Below, one piece after another: positions 7,693-16,798 of a DNA stretch of 64,000 nt. The notes below the pieces were generated by a model, which was not told the DNA's origin, ran no database searches, and saw only the letters and a program-made list of their open reading frames with translations. The position numbers and the translations under genes were made by a program. Origin of the DNA: Cyanobacteria bacterium UBA7753 (GTDB lineage: Bacteria > Cyanobacteriota > Vampirovibrionia > Gastranaerophilales > Gastranaerophilaceae); contig DLEF01000007.1 of assembly GCA_002481545.1 (NCBI GenBank), positions 4,990 through 68,989 of the forward strand, written 5' to 3'. The first letter of the stretch is position 1, and each line of letters begins with the position of its first letter.

Positions 7693-8967
7693 TTATATTT
7701 TTTCAAAGAATTTAAGGATTTTATCAATAATTGAAGGCGGATTTACCAACAATTGAGATGCTCTGTCGTAATTTTCCATTACATAAGGATATCTCGGATC
7801 AATCTCTTTTAATCTGTCCATATAATCCATCATAATTACATAGTTTCCGATGCTTTCATTAAACTCGGCAAGTTTTTGCAATGCTCTTTTGTTCTTAGGA
7901 TCTAAGTCTAGTAGTTTTTCGTAAAACTCGATTGATCTGTTTTTATCGGTCTTATCAAGTGTTTCCGCAATGATTTTTACAACATCAATATTCTTTTCAT
8001 CAATCTGATGTGCAATCATATATTCATTCATTGCGACATCACTATCACCTTTCAGGCTGTTATATTTTGCCCAGTTTAAGTGTTCGTTGAGTTCGTCACC
8101 CTTCTTCTCATAAATAAGCGCTCTCATCTGATAAATCAATGGAGAATTAGGCGCGTATTTCGCAAACTCATCCACTTTTTCCATTGCTGTATCAAGCTCA
8201 CCCGTTTGGTAATAATACTGTGCAATCAATGTGCAATAAGTCGGGTTTTTCTTATATTTATCATGCACTGACTCCAAAAGCTCAATAGCTTCTTCATTTC
8301 TGTCCAATTCCATTAAACTTCTTGCCTTCAATAAATCGTCATGCGTAAGCTCTAATGCCTTTTGCGGATTGTTTGTCTTAGAATAATACTTTGCAAGAGG
8401 TTCATCCAAACCTTCAAATCCGTTGTCTTTTGCCCTTTGTAATATTTCAACCGCACTTTCCGTAAAACCTGTTTTGTCATAAAGGTTAGCCAGTTTTAAA
8501 TAAGTCTCTGACGTAGCCTCATCAGTATCGGATATTTTCAAATATTCATCGATTGCCTGATTATATTTGCCTGCCTGTTCATAAAGATTGGCTAACAAAT
8601 ATCTTGTATGAGCGGTTTTGTCGTCGTTTTCACCGTGCGCAATAGCCTTTTTAAAATCGTTCATTGCAAAATCAAACTGTTGTTCAAGAACATGTTTTTG
8701 CCCTCTTGATAAATAGTACATAAACTTATCATTATTCTCAAAACAAATATCCATCAATTGTTCATAAGCAACTATATTGTTAGGATCAAGTGACACCATG
8801 GATTTATAATATTCTTCTGCCTCGTCTTTTTTGTCCAAAATCGTTGCAAGGTGCCCCAGTTTTTGGAACAGCTGCGAACTCTTTTTACCGGAATCAAGCA
8901 TCTTTTTATATTCTTCATAAGCTTGTTCGTATTGTTCCTGTTGCTCATATTGTTCTGCAAGTGTCAT
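7693..8967 (-). CDS. Tetratricopeptide-repeat protein
   Basis: 424 aa composed of about ten TPR units from the first residues onward: YEQAYEEYKKMLDSGKKSSQLFQKLG, DKKDEAEEYYKSMVSLDPNN, YNQAIDEYLKISDTDEATSETYLKLA, and similar. The spacing and the small/aromatic residues match TPR consensus. There is no signal peptide or membrane helix, so it is a cytoplasmic scaffold. AAAGGGGAAAAAT precedes the ATG. It lies 74 bases upstream of ricT and 76 bases downstream of pth on the same strand, a possible operon. The specific binding partner is unknown. Confidence 0.88.
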   Translation of the reverse strand: MTLAEQYEQQEQYEQAYEEYKKMLDSGKKSSQLFQKLGHLATILDKKDEAEEYYKSMVSLDPNNIVAYEQLMDICFENNDKFMYYLSRGQKHVLEQQFDFAMNDFKKAIAHGENDDKTAHTRYLLANLYEQAGKYNQAIDEYLKISDTDEATSETYLKLANLYDKTGFTESAVEILQRAKDNGFEGLDEPLAKYYSKTNNPQKALELTHDDLLKARSLMELDRNEEAIELLESVHDKYKKNPTYCTLIAQYYYQTGELDTAMEKVDEFAKYAPNSPLIYQMRALIYEKKGDELNEHLNWAKYNSLKGDSDVAMNEYMIAHQIDEKNIDVVKIIAETLDKTDKNRSIEFYEKLLDLDPKNKRALQKLAEFNESIGNYVIMMDYMDRLKEIDPRYPYVMENYDRASQLLVNPPSIIDKILKFFEKI

Positions 8968-9043
8968 ATTTTTCCCCTTTATAATCTTGTATTAAATTTC
9001 TTTTATTGGTGAAGGTGGTTCCTAAAAATTTGCCCCTGTCGCC

Positions 9044-9601
9044 CTAATTATATTTGTTTTGCGTCTTTGTTATTCCGTTTTCGAAACAGTAGAACACTGC
9101 CTCCTCCGCTCTTGAGAGCGTCTCTTTTAATTTTTCAAGGCTTTCTTTGTCAAAGTTTTGTAAAACAAAGACTTCCGCAGGTATCGGAGGTTGAGGGCCT
9201 ATACCGATTTTTAATCTCATAAAATCTTTTGAACCTAAGTGTTTTATGATTGATTTTATCCCGTTGTGACCGCCGTCGGAGCCTGTCGGACGGAATCTCA
9301 TTCTGCCGAGGTCGAGTGATAAATCGTCATAGACAATAATCATATCTTTTGGGTCTATTTTATAATAATCTATGACTGCGCGCATAGCCTCACCGGACAG
9401 GTTCATATAGGTAGTAGGCTTTACGAGCATATAATCTTCCCCGTCTTTATAGAACTTTGTTATAAGCGATTTTAGTTTTGTATTTTCTCTAAACTCTGCC
9501 CCGTTATCAAGTGCAATTTTATCAACAAGCATAAATCCCGTATTATGCCTTGTGAAAACATATTTTGCGCCTACATTCCCGAGTCCGATTATTAGTTTCA
9601 T
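9044..9601 (-). CDS. pth: Peptidyl-tRNA hydrolase
   Basis: 185 aa, typical length. It hydrolyses the ester of peptidyl-tRNAs dropped from ribosomes. Key residues are present: GLGN (Asn9), RHNTGF with the catalytic His19, YMNLSG, the YDDL aspartates, and GGHNGIKSI. The start ATG is unambiguous because the family begins with a short strand ending in GLGNPG/GLGNVG. The second Gly-Asn loop reads GLGNVG rather than the usual GLGNPG, a conservative change. It lies 75 bases from the downstream tandem-helicase gene on the same strand. Confidence 0.95.
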   Translation of the reverse strand: MKLIIGLGNVGAKYVFTRHNTGFMLVDKIALDNGAEFRENTKLKSLITKFYKDGEDYMLVKPTTYMNLSGEAMRAVIDYYKIDPKDMIIVYDDLSLDLGRMRFRPTGSDGGHNGIKSIIKHLGSKDFMRLKIGIGPQPPIPAEVFVLQNFDKESLEKLKETLSRAEEAVFYCFENGITKTQNKYN

Positions 9602-9676
9602 TTATCCCCCGATTATCTTGTTTTTATTATAACACGAGCATAGAAGGGATAAAGCAAGTATTTTTACCGTTTTATA

Positions 9677-12600
9677 TTAATCTGTATCTTTCGACAACAA
9701 TGTCTCAAAAATAATACTCGGCTCAATTTTTCTTTTTACTCCGCGGAAATATTCTTTTTCTGCCGTACTAACGTATAAACGTCTCTTCGCTCTGGTTATT
9801 GCAACATATAAAAGTCTGTAGTTTTCGCTTATCAAGAATTTCTTCAATTCTTTATCTGTCTTGGACTTATAATTTTTGTTTAAACCTTTGACATTTTCGG
9901 TAAAATCGGCGTTCTTTTTTAACTTAAATTTATCAATATCCAAAGACATATTTTTATCCGTCATTTCAGGTAAAAATACATAATCAAATTCATCCCCTTT
10001 GGACTTATGTAAAGTCATTATTTGGATTTTTCCCGCAGTCAAATCTTTTGTTTCATCCTCTTCCGAGAAGAACTTATATCCGCTCAAATTAGGACGCTGC
10101 GACAATTCTTCCAGCTTTTGTATCGTTTGTGCAAAAGTTCCTGTATTCAGTTTTGCACAAAGTGTTGCGATTAGGAATATATTTGATTTTTCGATAGGCT
10201 TAGAAAAATAGTTTAACCCAATCTTTAGCGCAAGTTCATCAATGGTAAGTTCGGGGAAGGTCAGCCAATAATTCATATCCCAATGGAACCGAGATAAATC
10301 CCCGTCCTTAATTGCGTCATTATCTTCCGTGATAAAATCTATCGGATAATCTTCAATTATTTTTTCCATATGAGGTTTAAGCATTCCGCAATCTGCCATT
10401 GATTTATAAGCGTTGGAGATAATCACGTTATCATAAGGATTAGAGATAAATTTTAAGATTGAAAAAATAACTCTGAAAATATTTTTTTGTCCTAAACATT
10501 CGTTTCTTGTAATCGCCGTAAGCCCGCTGTTATTAACATAATCCGCCCAACGGTTAACCTGATAATTATTTCTCAAAAGTATACCGATAGTACAATCGGG
10601 CGTTTTTGAAAGCAAGCTTTTTATGGTCTTTACCACCTCTATTTTTTCGCCTGAATCTGTATCGAATATTTTAGAATGTATAGGATATTTTTCCTTCGGA
10701 TTCTTGCCTTCAACAGGTGCCATATATATTTCATAGAACGGTTTTATATCTGTTGAGTTCCCGTATTTTACAAGGTCGTTTGCAAGAGTCCATACACCTT
10801 TAGTGCAACGTTGAGACTTGTTCATATTGACTCTGTTCGAAGTTTCTATGAACCGTTTAAACCCTTCAACGTCGGCATTGGTAAAGGTCGTTGTGATAGC
10901 CTGATTTATATCTCCGCAACGGATTAGATTTTTATATTTGCCCGACAACATTGTTATCATTTTTTGCTGAACGGGAGAGGAATCCTGCGCCTCATCTTCT
11001 ATAATATATTCACACTGTTTTTGGTAGTGTTCCAAAATATCAGGATTATTTTCCAAAAGTTTTACCGTCAAAATCAAAATATCATCATAATCTATCAGAT
11101 TATTTTCCGACAATACAGACTGATAATTATAGAAAAATCTTAAAAATTTTGACAATTTAACATCGTTATAACTGCCCTTTGTGAGTTTCAACAGACGCTT
11201 AATTTCGGCATTATTTTCAGGGTTTAAGTCAGCCCCGCTGAATTTGAGAGTCGATATTGTTCTGTCAAAATCCTCCAAATCGTTTTTTGATACCTTGGAC
11301 GAGATAGCTTTTATAATATTTGCCCTTTGAGAATCGTCACATATATCAAAATTGTCATCTAACCCAAGCCTTGAATAATTTGAGTTTTCTTTTAATATTC
11401 TTAGTGCAAGTCCGTGGATTGTACTTATATTCGGCAATTTTATATTGTCGGGATTTGCGCTTTTTATTCTGTCTTTAAAGTTTCTTGAGGCGGATTCCAT
11501 ATAAGTAAGTACGTAAATATTTTCAGGGTTAATCCCTTTATTTATAAGTTCAATCACAAGTGCAAGAAGTATTGTTGTTTTCCCTGCTCCCGGAACCGCA
11601 GATATTGCCATATTACCTTTTTTATATTCAAGCACGGGTTTTTGATCGTCTCTCGGTATTATTTTAAATCGTTCTTTTTCTTTTACCTGCGGAGTATCAG
11701 CCGTGATTAAATACTTTTCTATCCCCTCAAAATTATCTATCCCTTGAGTATCAAACAATGAGGACAAAGAAATAATGTTATCCGCATTTAACATCAATTT
11801 TCTTAGTATTTTGAAAATCTTTGTTTTTGAAAGTCTTATATTATCCTCAACCGTATATTCTGTTTTATCCCAGCTTTTTTGGAAAACCCACGAGTTATAC
11901 AAAGGTCCGATATCGGATTTTAACCACTCGTTCGATGTCGTATCAAGCCAAAATTGGTATTTTGTCTTTATTTTGTTATCAATAATCATTTGCGGAGTCG
12001 ATATTATAAGGTTATCTTTTTCTATATCCAATGTAGAATAAGGGTTTTCGGATATAATAGAATTTTCTATCTGGGTTATAATATCTTCTTCATGGCTGTT
12101 TGCATATTCCGCACCAAAAACTTTTTCAAAATCCTGCAATTCCTTTAAGAAGAAGTTAAAGTTTTTGATATCATCGGTTGAAAAATTCCCGTTCAATCTT
12201 GTATAAGAATGGTAAGCTTTTTCCGATAACGACAAGGCGCAGGCTCTTAACTTCTCCGTATAGTCATAGAATTTTTTGTAAACAACGGAATAATCATTTT
12301 GAATATCAGACGGGAGTTTTCCCTCTTTAGCATAATATTCAAATACGGATTTACACGATTTTACTGGGATATCCAAATAATCCGAGAGCAAAATCCTCAA
12401 ATTATACTCATCAACGGGAACATTGATGGATAATTTCAGAAGTGTCAAAATAGCTTTAACAAGCACATTATCGGACAATTTATCATTCCCCGTAAGGAAA
12501 ATCGGAGAACAATTTTTAAGCCCCGAATTTAAGGTATACCTTAACATCTTATCTTGAACAGGCGTAACTATTGAGATATCGGATGGATTGATTCCGCTCT

Positions 12601-13534
12601 CTATGAGTTTATTTATCTCCGTTATCGCATATTCAATCATATCTATTCTTTTAGAGAGAGAATATCTTTTTATGTTTGTTAAGATATTGGTCTTATCATC
12701 AAAAATATTTTGTTTAAGGTTTGAGATATTAGGATTTTCTTCAATCTCATCTATTTTTTCTCCGAATATTTTTTCCAATCTTTCTTTAGCATTAGGCTCA
12801 GCGCAAAGATACCCGCATCTTGTTCCGCCCTCCGTATCAGTCAAAATAAGGCTGTCTTTTAGATTAGGAGCAAGAGACTCTAAAAAATCAAAAATCAACG
12901 GAGTGCATTCGTCCGCATCTTCAAGGATTAAATATTCTATATTTTTAAAATAATCCGTATTCTTAAAAATATGGGTAAAAATTTGCGCCTGTCTTGTATA
13001 GTCAAAGCTCCGCAGGTCAATAGTTTTAGCCTGAAACTTTTTAATAATTTCAGATGCGTCCTTTGCAAAAGATTCACCCAAAATTTTAGAGCGGTTTTCT
13101 ACCTCATTTGCGGACAAATCATTGTTAACGATTAAAGAATAACGTCTGAACAGTTGGTGCAACAGTGATTTTTTGGAGTTGTAGCCTTTAACCTCGTTTT
13201 GTTTTAATATCTGTTTCAAAAGATATTGAGAGATTTCCAGCCCCGTGAGTTTCGGTATAATAACTGCACCTTTATTATTGATTTTATTTTCCAAGTATGT
13301 CCAATCATTCAAAACCGTGTTATAAATCAATCCGCGAACGGTATAAATTTTCATGTCGGACAAAATGTTTTTTTTTGTTAATTTTAGTATATTTTTAAGT
13401 ATATTTTTTTTAGAAGACGAATTGAAACTCAAGACTAAAATTTTAGAAGGATTAATTCCCGAATTTAGCCATTGCGCATACTTTTCCGCGATTATTTTAG
13501 AGTTATTTTTATCCGAAATTCTATTGATTATCAT
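9677..13534 (-). CDS. Tandem UvrD-like protein: degenerate N-terminal half plus active SF1 helicase
   Basis: 1285 aa, about twice the size of UvrD. The C-terminal half (~640-1285) has complete SF1A motifs: VPGAGKTT (~648), DEAQDSS (~848), CGDINQA, QRCTKGVW, MTLHKSKGDEFD, YVAITRAKRRLYVS (~1246). The N-terminal half looks like a second helicase fold that lost catalysis: NSGINPSKILVLSFNSSS resembles motif Ia but no Walker A precedes it, and LILEDADECTPLIFDFLESL sits where Walker B would be. This resembles AddB/RecB-type pairs in which one half is inactive, but I see no RecB-type nuclease motif at either end. A DNA-repair role is likely; the exact system is unknown. Confidence 0.85.
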   Translation of the reverse strand: MIINRISDKNNSKIIAEKYAQWLNSGINPSKILVLSFNSSSKKNILKNILKLTKKNILSDMKIYTVRGLIYNTVLNDWTYLENKINNKGAVIIPKLTGLEISQYLLKQILKQNEVKGYNSKKSLLHQLFRRYSLIVNNDLSANEVENRSKILGESFAKDASEIIKKFQAKTIDLRSFDYTRQAQIFTHIFKNTDYFKNIEYLILEDADECTPLIFDFLESLAPNLKDSLILTDTEGGTRCGYLCAEPNAKERLEKIFGEKIDEIEENPNISNLKQNIFDDKTNILTNIKRYSLSKRIDMIEYAITEINKLIESGINPSDISIVTPVQDKMLRYTLNSGLKNCSPIFLTGNDKLSDNVLVKAILTLLKLSINVPVDEYNLRILLSDYLDIPVKSCKSVFEYYAKEGKLPSDIQNDYSVVYKKFYDYTEKLRACALSLSEKAYHSYTRLNGNFSTDDIKNFNFFLKELQDFEKVFGAEYANSHEEDIITQIENSIISENPYSTLDIEKDNLIISTPQMIIDNKIKTKYQFWLDTTSNEWLKSDIGPLYNSWVFQKSWDKTEYTVEDNIRLSKTKIFKILRKLMLNADNIISLSSLFDTQGIDNFEGIEKYLITADTPQVKEKERFKIIPRDDQKPVLEYKKGNMAISAVPGAGKTTILLALVIELINKGINPENIYVLTYMESASRNFKDRIKSANPDNIKLPNISTIHGLALRILKENSNYSRLGLDDNFDICDDSQRANIIKAISSKVSKNDLEDFDRTISTLKFSGADLNPENNAEIKRLLKLTKGSYNDVKLSKFLRFFYNYQSVLSENNLIDYDDILILTVKLLENNPDILEHYQKQCEYIIEDEAQDSSPVQQKMITMLSGKYKNLIRCGDINQAITTTFTNADVEGFKRFIETSNRVNMNKSQRCTKGVWTLANDLVKYGNSTDIKPFYEIYMAPVEGKNPKEKYPIHSKIFDTDSGEKIEVVKTIKSLLSKTPDCTIGILLRNNYQVNRWADYVNNSGLTAITRNECLGQKNIFRVIFSILKFISNPYDNVIISNAYKSMADCGMLKPHMEKIIEDYPIDFITEDNDAIKDGDLSRFHWDMNYWLTFPELTIDELALKIGLNYFSKPIEKSNIFLIATLCAKLNTGTFAQTIQKLEELSQRPNLSGYKFFSEEDETKDLTAGKIQIMTLHKSKGDEFDYVFLPEMTDKNMSLDIDKFKLKKNADFTENVKGLNKNYKSKTDKELKKFLISENYRLLYVAITRAKRRLYVSTAEKEYFRGVKRKIEPSIIFETLLSKDTD

Positions 13535-13642
13535 ACCTATTTTATTTTATCATAAGATTAAATATTGCATTATTTTTTTTTCCTAATATTATATAAATAT
13601 AAGTATCGGTGTGTGATAACTTTTTAGGTGAAGGAGGAAAAA

Positions 13643-13885
13643 ATGGCACTATTAAAGAAAAGACATGCATTAGCTCAAGATGCTGACATCCAACAAGAAA
13701 TTATTAATGCAGCAGGCGCTATCTACAATTATTTATCAGAAAAGGGAGAAGTTTCTATCTCTAAGATGAAAAAAGACTTAGACTTATATGACAATTTTGC
13801 TGAAATGGGCTTAGGCTGGTTATCAAGAGAAGATAAGATTGATTACACAAAGAAAATCAGATCAGTTTTAGTAAAATTAAAATAG
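13643..13885 (+). CDS. Small winged-helix protein (DUF2582-like)
   Basis: 80 aa from the ATG at 13643, selected because GGTGAAGGAGG lies just before it; an ATG 15 bases earlier overlaps that site. The core IYNYLSEKGEVSISKMKKDL...EMGLGWLSREDKIDY matches the small winged-helix family whose hallmark is a GEVS strand turn followed by ALGWLAREDKI. Members are found in Bacteroidetes and other anaerobes and are presumed DNA binding. It stands alone with its own strong terminator at 13906-13945. A regulatory role is inferred from fold only. Confidence 0.85.
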   Translation: MALLKKRHALAQDADIQQEIINAAGAIYNYLSEKGEVSISKMKKDLDLYDNFAEMGLGWLSREDKIDYTKKIRSVLVKLK

Positions 13886-13905
13886 TAAATTTTAAAAATT
13901 CAGAT

Positions 13906-13945
13906 AAAAACGGGTTGAAAATATTTCAACCCGTTTTTGTTTTGT
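13906..13945 (+). terminator. Rho-independent terminator
   Basis: A 15-bp stem (906-920 with 924-938 of this kilobase) around ATA, core CGGGTTGAAA/TTTCAACCCG, then a T-tract. It ends the winged-helix gene. Confidence 0.9.
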
Positions 13946-14011
13946 GATATTTTAAGGTACATTTATCCTCGATAAGTCTGAAAGAAATAATCTTTATGTT
14001 ATAATCGTTTT

Positions 14012-14902
14012 ATGAAATGCGGATTTATAGCAATTATAGGACGTCCGAATGTCGGAAAATCGACTTTGCTCAATCAAATATTGGAGCAAAAAATTGTTAT
14101 TGCCACAAATAAGGCACAGACGACAAGAAAACGAATAAAGGGAATTTATACAACTGATGACGCCCAGCTTATATTTGTTGATACTCCGGGGATTCACAAA
14201 CCCCTGAATAAGTTAGGGGAGTTTTTGCTTGATGAGGCAAAAGTGTCTGTTCCCGATGCGGATGTAGTATTGTTCTTGACTGATGTTTCCACGCCCGCAG
14301 GGAAAGGTGACAAATGGATAGTCGAAAACGTTTTGAAAAATGTATCAGTCCCTGTAATTATGGTCTTGAATAAAACGGATAAAGCGTCACCTAAAAAGAT
14401 TGACGAAAACATTTTATCCTATAAAGAATTATATCCTGATTTTACAAAAGTAGTAAGGATTTCCGCAAAAACAGGTAAAAACAAATCCAAACTTGTAGAC
14501 GCAATTTTGGAATATTTGCCGGAAGGCGCATTTTTATACCCTGATGATGTTGTCACAGAAGAGAATATGCGAGACATCACGGAAGAAATCATCAGAGAAA
14601 AAATACTTATTCATACATCAGATGAAATTCCTCACTCCGTTGCAGTAAAAATAGACGAATATAAAGAAGATACGGATATTGACAGGATACGCGCAACAAT
14701 ATTTTGTGAAACAAAAAGCCAAAAAGGCATCCTTATCGGAAAAGGCGGAAGCCTTCTGAAAGTCATCGGAACAGAGGCGAGACAGGATTTAGAAAAAATA
14801 GTCGAAAAGAAAGTTTTCTTAGGACTGCAGGTCAAAGTCGAAAAAGACTGGCGCAAAAAAGATAACGCCCTAAAATCTTTCGGATATGTTCAGGAAAGAT
14901 AA
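14012..14902 (+). CDS. era: GTPase Era
   Basis: 296 aa, normal length. Era binds 16S rRNA 3' end and aids 30S assembly. G1 GRPNVGKST (10-18), G2 TTRKR, G3 DTPGIHKP, G4 NKTD and G5 SAKTG are all intact. The C-terminal KH domain is shown by GILIGKGGSLLKVIG and the following helix. The start ATG has no strong ribosome-binding site, but the family begins within 8-10 residues of G1, so the call is firm. Confidence 0.96.
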   Translation: MKCGFIAIIGRPNVGKSTLLNQILEQKIVIATNKAQTTRKRIKGIYTTDDAQLIFVDTPGIHKPLNKLGEFLLDEAKVSVPDADVVLFLTDVSTPAGKGDKWIVENVLKNVSVPVIMVLNKTDKASPKKIDENILSYKELYPDFTKVVRISAKTGKNKSKLVDAILEYLPEGAFLYPDDVVTEENMRDITEEIIREKILIHTSDEIPHSVAVKIDEYKEDTDIDRIRATIFCETKSQKGILIGKGGSLLKVIGTEARQDLEKIVEKKVFLGLQVKVEKDWRKKDNALKSFGYVQER

Positions 14903-14927
14903 ATTTATAAAATTTGGTGTTTATATA

Positions 14928-15036
14928 AAAAGTTTCAGTATATTTGTTTATGTTGTCATCCTGAACTCGTTTCAGGATCTAATACGAAAAATTCCAGATG
15001 CTGAAATAAATTCAGCATGACAGATACATTTTATTT
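14928..15036. repeat. Dispersed intergenic repeat (TCATCCTGAA / TTCAGCATGACA family)
   Basis: AAAGTTTCAGTAT, then GTCATCCTGAACTCG, TTCAGGATC, GATGCTGAAATAAATTCAGC and ATGACAGAT. The same order of elements is seen at 36413-36558. The internal pieces are inverted repeats, so the RNA would fold. No coding content. Confidence 0.8.
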
Positions 15037-15132
15037 ACTGTATCTTTGTATATAATTTCCTAAAATTTATCCCATAATTTCAAAACCCCGAAAAATATGC
15101 TATAATGGTTAGGTTATTTAAGAGAGTTTCAA

Positions 15133-16797
15133 ATGGAACAAAGAAGATTAATATCAATTCCGCCTATAGAAAAAAATATTCCGCAAGAAGTATATGAAAA
15201 GCTTGAGGACGCTATTTGGGCGGATATCAATAAAACTCCGAACCCAGAAGGAGCAATGGAGCCTTATATTTACCCGTTTGAGAATATTCAAAAAATAGCA
15301 GATTCCGACAAGGTGGAATATAAAGAAAACGTCAGAGATATGGCGGATGATATCTGGAACAAAGACGCATGGCTCGACGCAGTAATTGTGTATTATATTT
15401 TGATGCACATTATTACTTTTCTGCCGACGGATTTTTATAAAATGGGCTATGCTCTTGCGAAACTCAATCATAACGACCTCGGGGAGCCATTAATAAAAGT
15501 TTATGAGCAACTGTCTCCGAATAAAAAGGTTATGTATCACGCCGTCGGGAACTATTACTATTGCGCAAGCAACACCCCATATAAAGCTATTGAATATTTT
15601 GAAAATTATATAAAACTGGATAACACGAAACCTAATATGTTCGTATCTTTAGGACACCTATACGGACAAATGAATGATGAAGTTTCCAAAGAAAAACAAT
15701 TAAAGGCATACAAAAAAGCATATGAACTGGCACCTGATAACGGAACAGTCATAAAAAGCTTACTCACGGCATATGAGAAAATGCACGATATCGACAAAGT
15801 AAAGGAATTGTACCCGAAACTGATTGAGGTTATGCCCTCCCCTAATCATTCATTGAATTACGGACTCTATCTTATGAGTTGGGGGAAAATGCAGGAAGGA
15901 TACAAATACTTTGTTGACAGGTTTGATATAGACGAATACCCGATAGGATATCCGAAAGGTATCTTGAACGGTTCTAACCGTTGGAACTGCAAGGATGATA
16001 TTTCTAACAAAACTCTTATTCTTCACTATGAAGAAGGGTTTGGCGATTCCATTATGTACGGGAGATTTATTCCTCTGATTAAACAGTATGCGGGACATAC
16101 GGTATTTATTGTACAACCGCAACTGGAAAAATTGTTTAAACAATCCAAGACTGTATCGGAGGGTGTCGAGATACATACGGATATAAAAAATTATATTCAG
16201 GCACACAGAGGGAAACCGTTTGTACACCTCCCTCTTATGGATACTCCGTATCCGCTAGGGGTTGATACCCATTTTATCCCGTATTCTATGGGGTATCTGA
16301 CGGCAGACAAACCGAGTCAGTTTGATAACAACAAAATCAATATCGGTATTGCATACGCGGGTGATGCTACCGCAAACTATAACGGACGCGATATAAAGGT
16401 TGAAGAATTTTTGAGAATACCGGCTTTGAGCGACAAAATACAGTTATACTCTCTGCAGGTAGGGGAAGCCTCCGAACAGCTAAAGACTTTGCCTAACGGA
16501 GGGAATATAATCGATTTGGGTAAAACCTTCTCTGATTTTACGGATACGGCAAATGCCGTTGCAGGATTGGATTTGGTTATAACAAGCGATAACGTCATCC
16601 TTAATCTCGCGGGAGCACTGGGGAAACGCACTTACGGAATTTTCAATAAATACCCTAATTATCGTTGGTTTAACCTAACGGGCGACAATGTAGTCTGGTA
16701 TGATTCTGTAAAACCGTTCCAATGCGATAATGAAAACGATTGGAACTCCGCATTCACAAAAATGGAAGAAAGCTTTAAACAAGAGTTTCTAAAATAA
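15133..16797 (+). CDS. TPR protein with C-terminal GT9-like (GT-B) domain
   Basis: 554 aa. The N-terminal ~270 residues contain TPR helices (NYYYCASNTPYKAIEYFENYIKL, KAYKKAYELAPDNG). From ~285 a glycosyltransferase-9-like half follows: LILHYEEGFGDSIMYGRFIPL, HLPLMDTPYPLG, KINIGIAYAGDATANYNGRD, LDLGKTFSDFTDTANAVAGLDLVITSDN. These match TPR-GT proteins whose consensus reads E-x-G-x-GD, F-x-D-TA, and L-D-L-V-I-S-x-D. Its next gene (DUF4422 plus TPR) starts two bases after the stop, so the two are an operon of TPR-linked sugar transferases. Target glycan unknown. Confidence 0.8.
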   Translation: MEQRRLISIPPIEKNIPQEVYEKLEDAIWADINKTPNPEGAMEPYIYPFENIQKIADSDKVEYKENVRDMADDIWNKDAWLDAVIVYYILMHIITFLPTDFYKMGYALAKLNHNDLGEPLIKVYEQLSPNKKVMYHAVGNYYYCASNTPYKAIEYFENYIKLDNTKPNMFVSLGHLYGQMNDEVSKEKQLKAYKKAYELAPDNGTVIKSLLTAYEKMHDIDKVKELYPKLIEVMPSPNHSLNYGLYLMSWGKMQEGYKYFVDRFDIDEYPIGYPKGILNGSNRWNCKDDISNKTLILHYEEGFGDSIMYGRFIPLIKQYAGHTVFIVQPQLEKLFKQSKTVSEGVEIHTDIKNYIQAHRGKPFVHLPLMDTPYPLGVDTHFIPYSMGYLTADKPSQFDNNKINIGIAYAGDATANYNGRDIKVEEFLRIPALSDKIQLYSLQVGEASEQLKTLPNGGNIIDLGKTFSDFTDTANAVAGLDLVITSDNVILNLAGALGKRTYGIFNKYPNYRWFNLTGDNVVWYDSVKPFQCDNENDWNSAFTKMEESFKQEFLK

Positions 16798-16798
16798 A

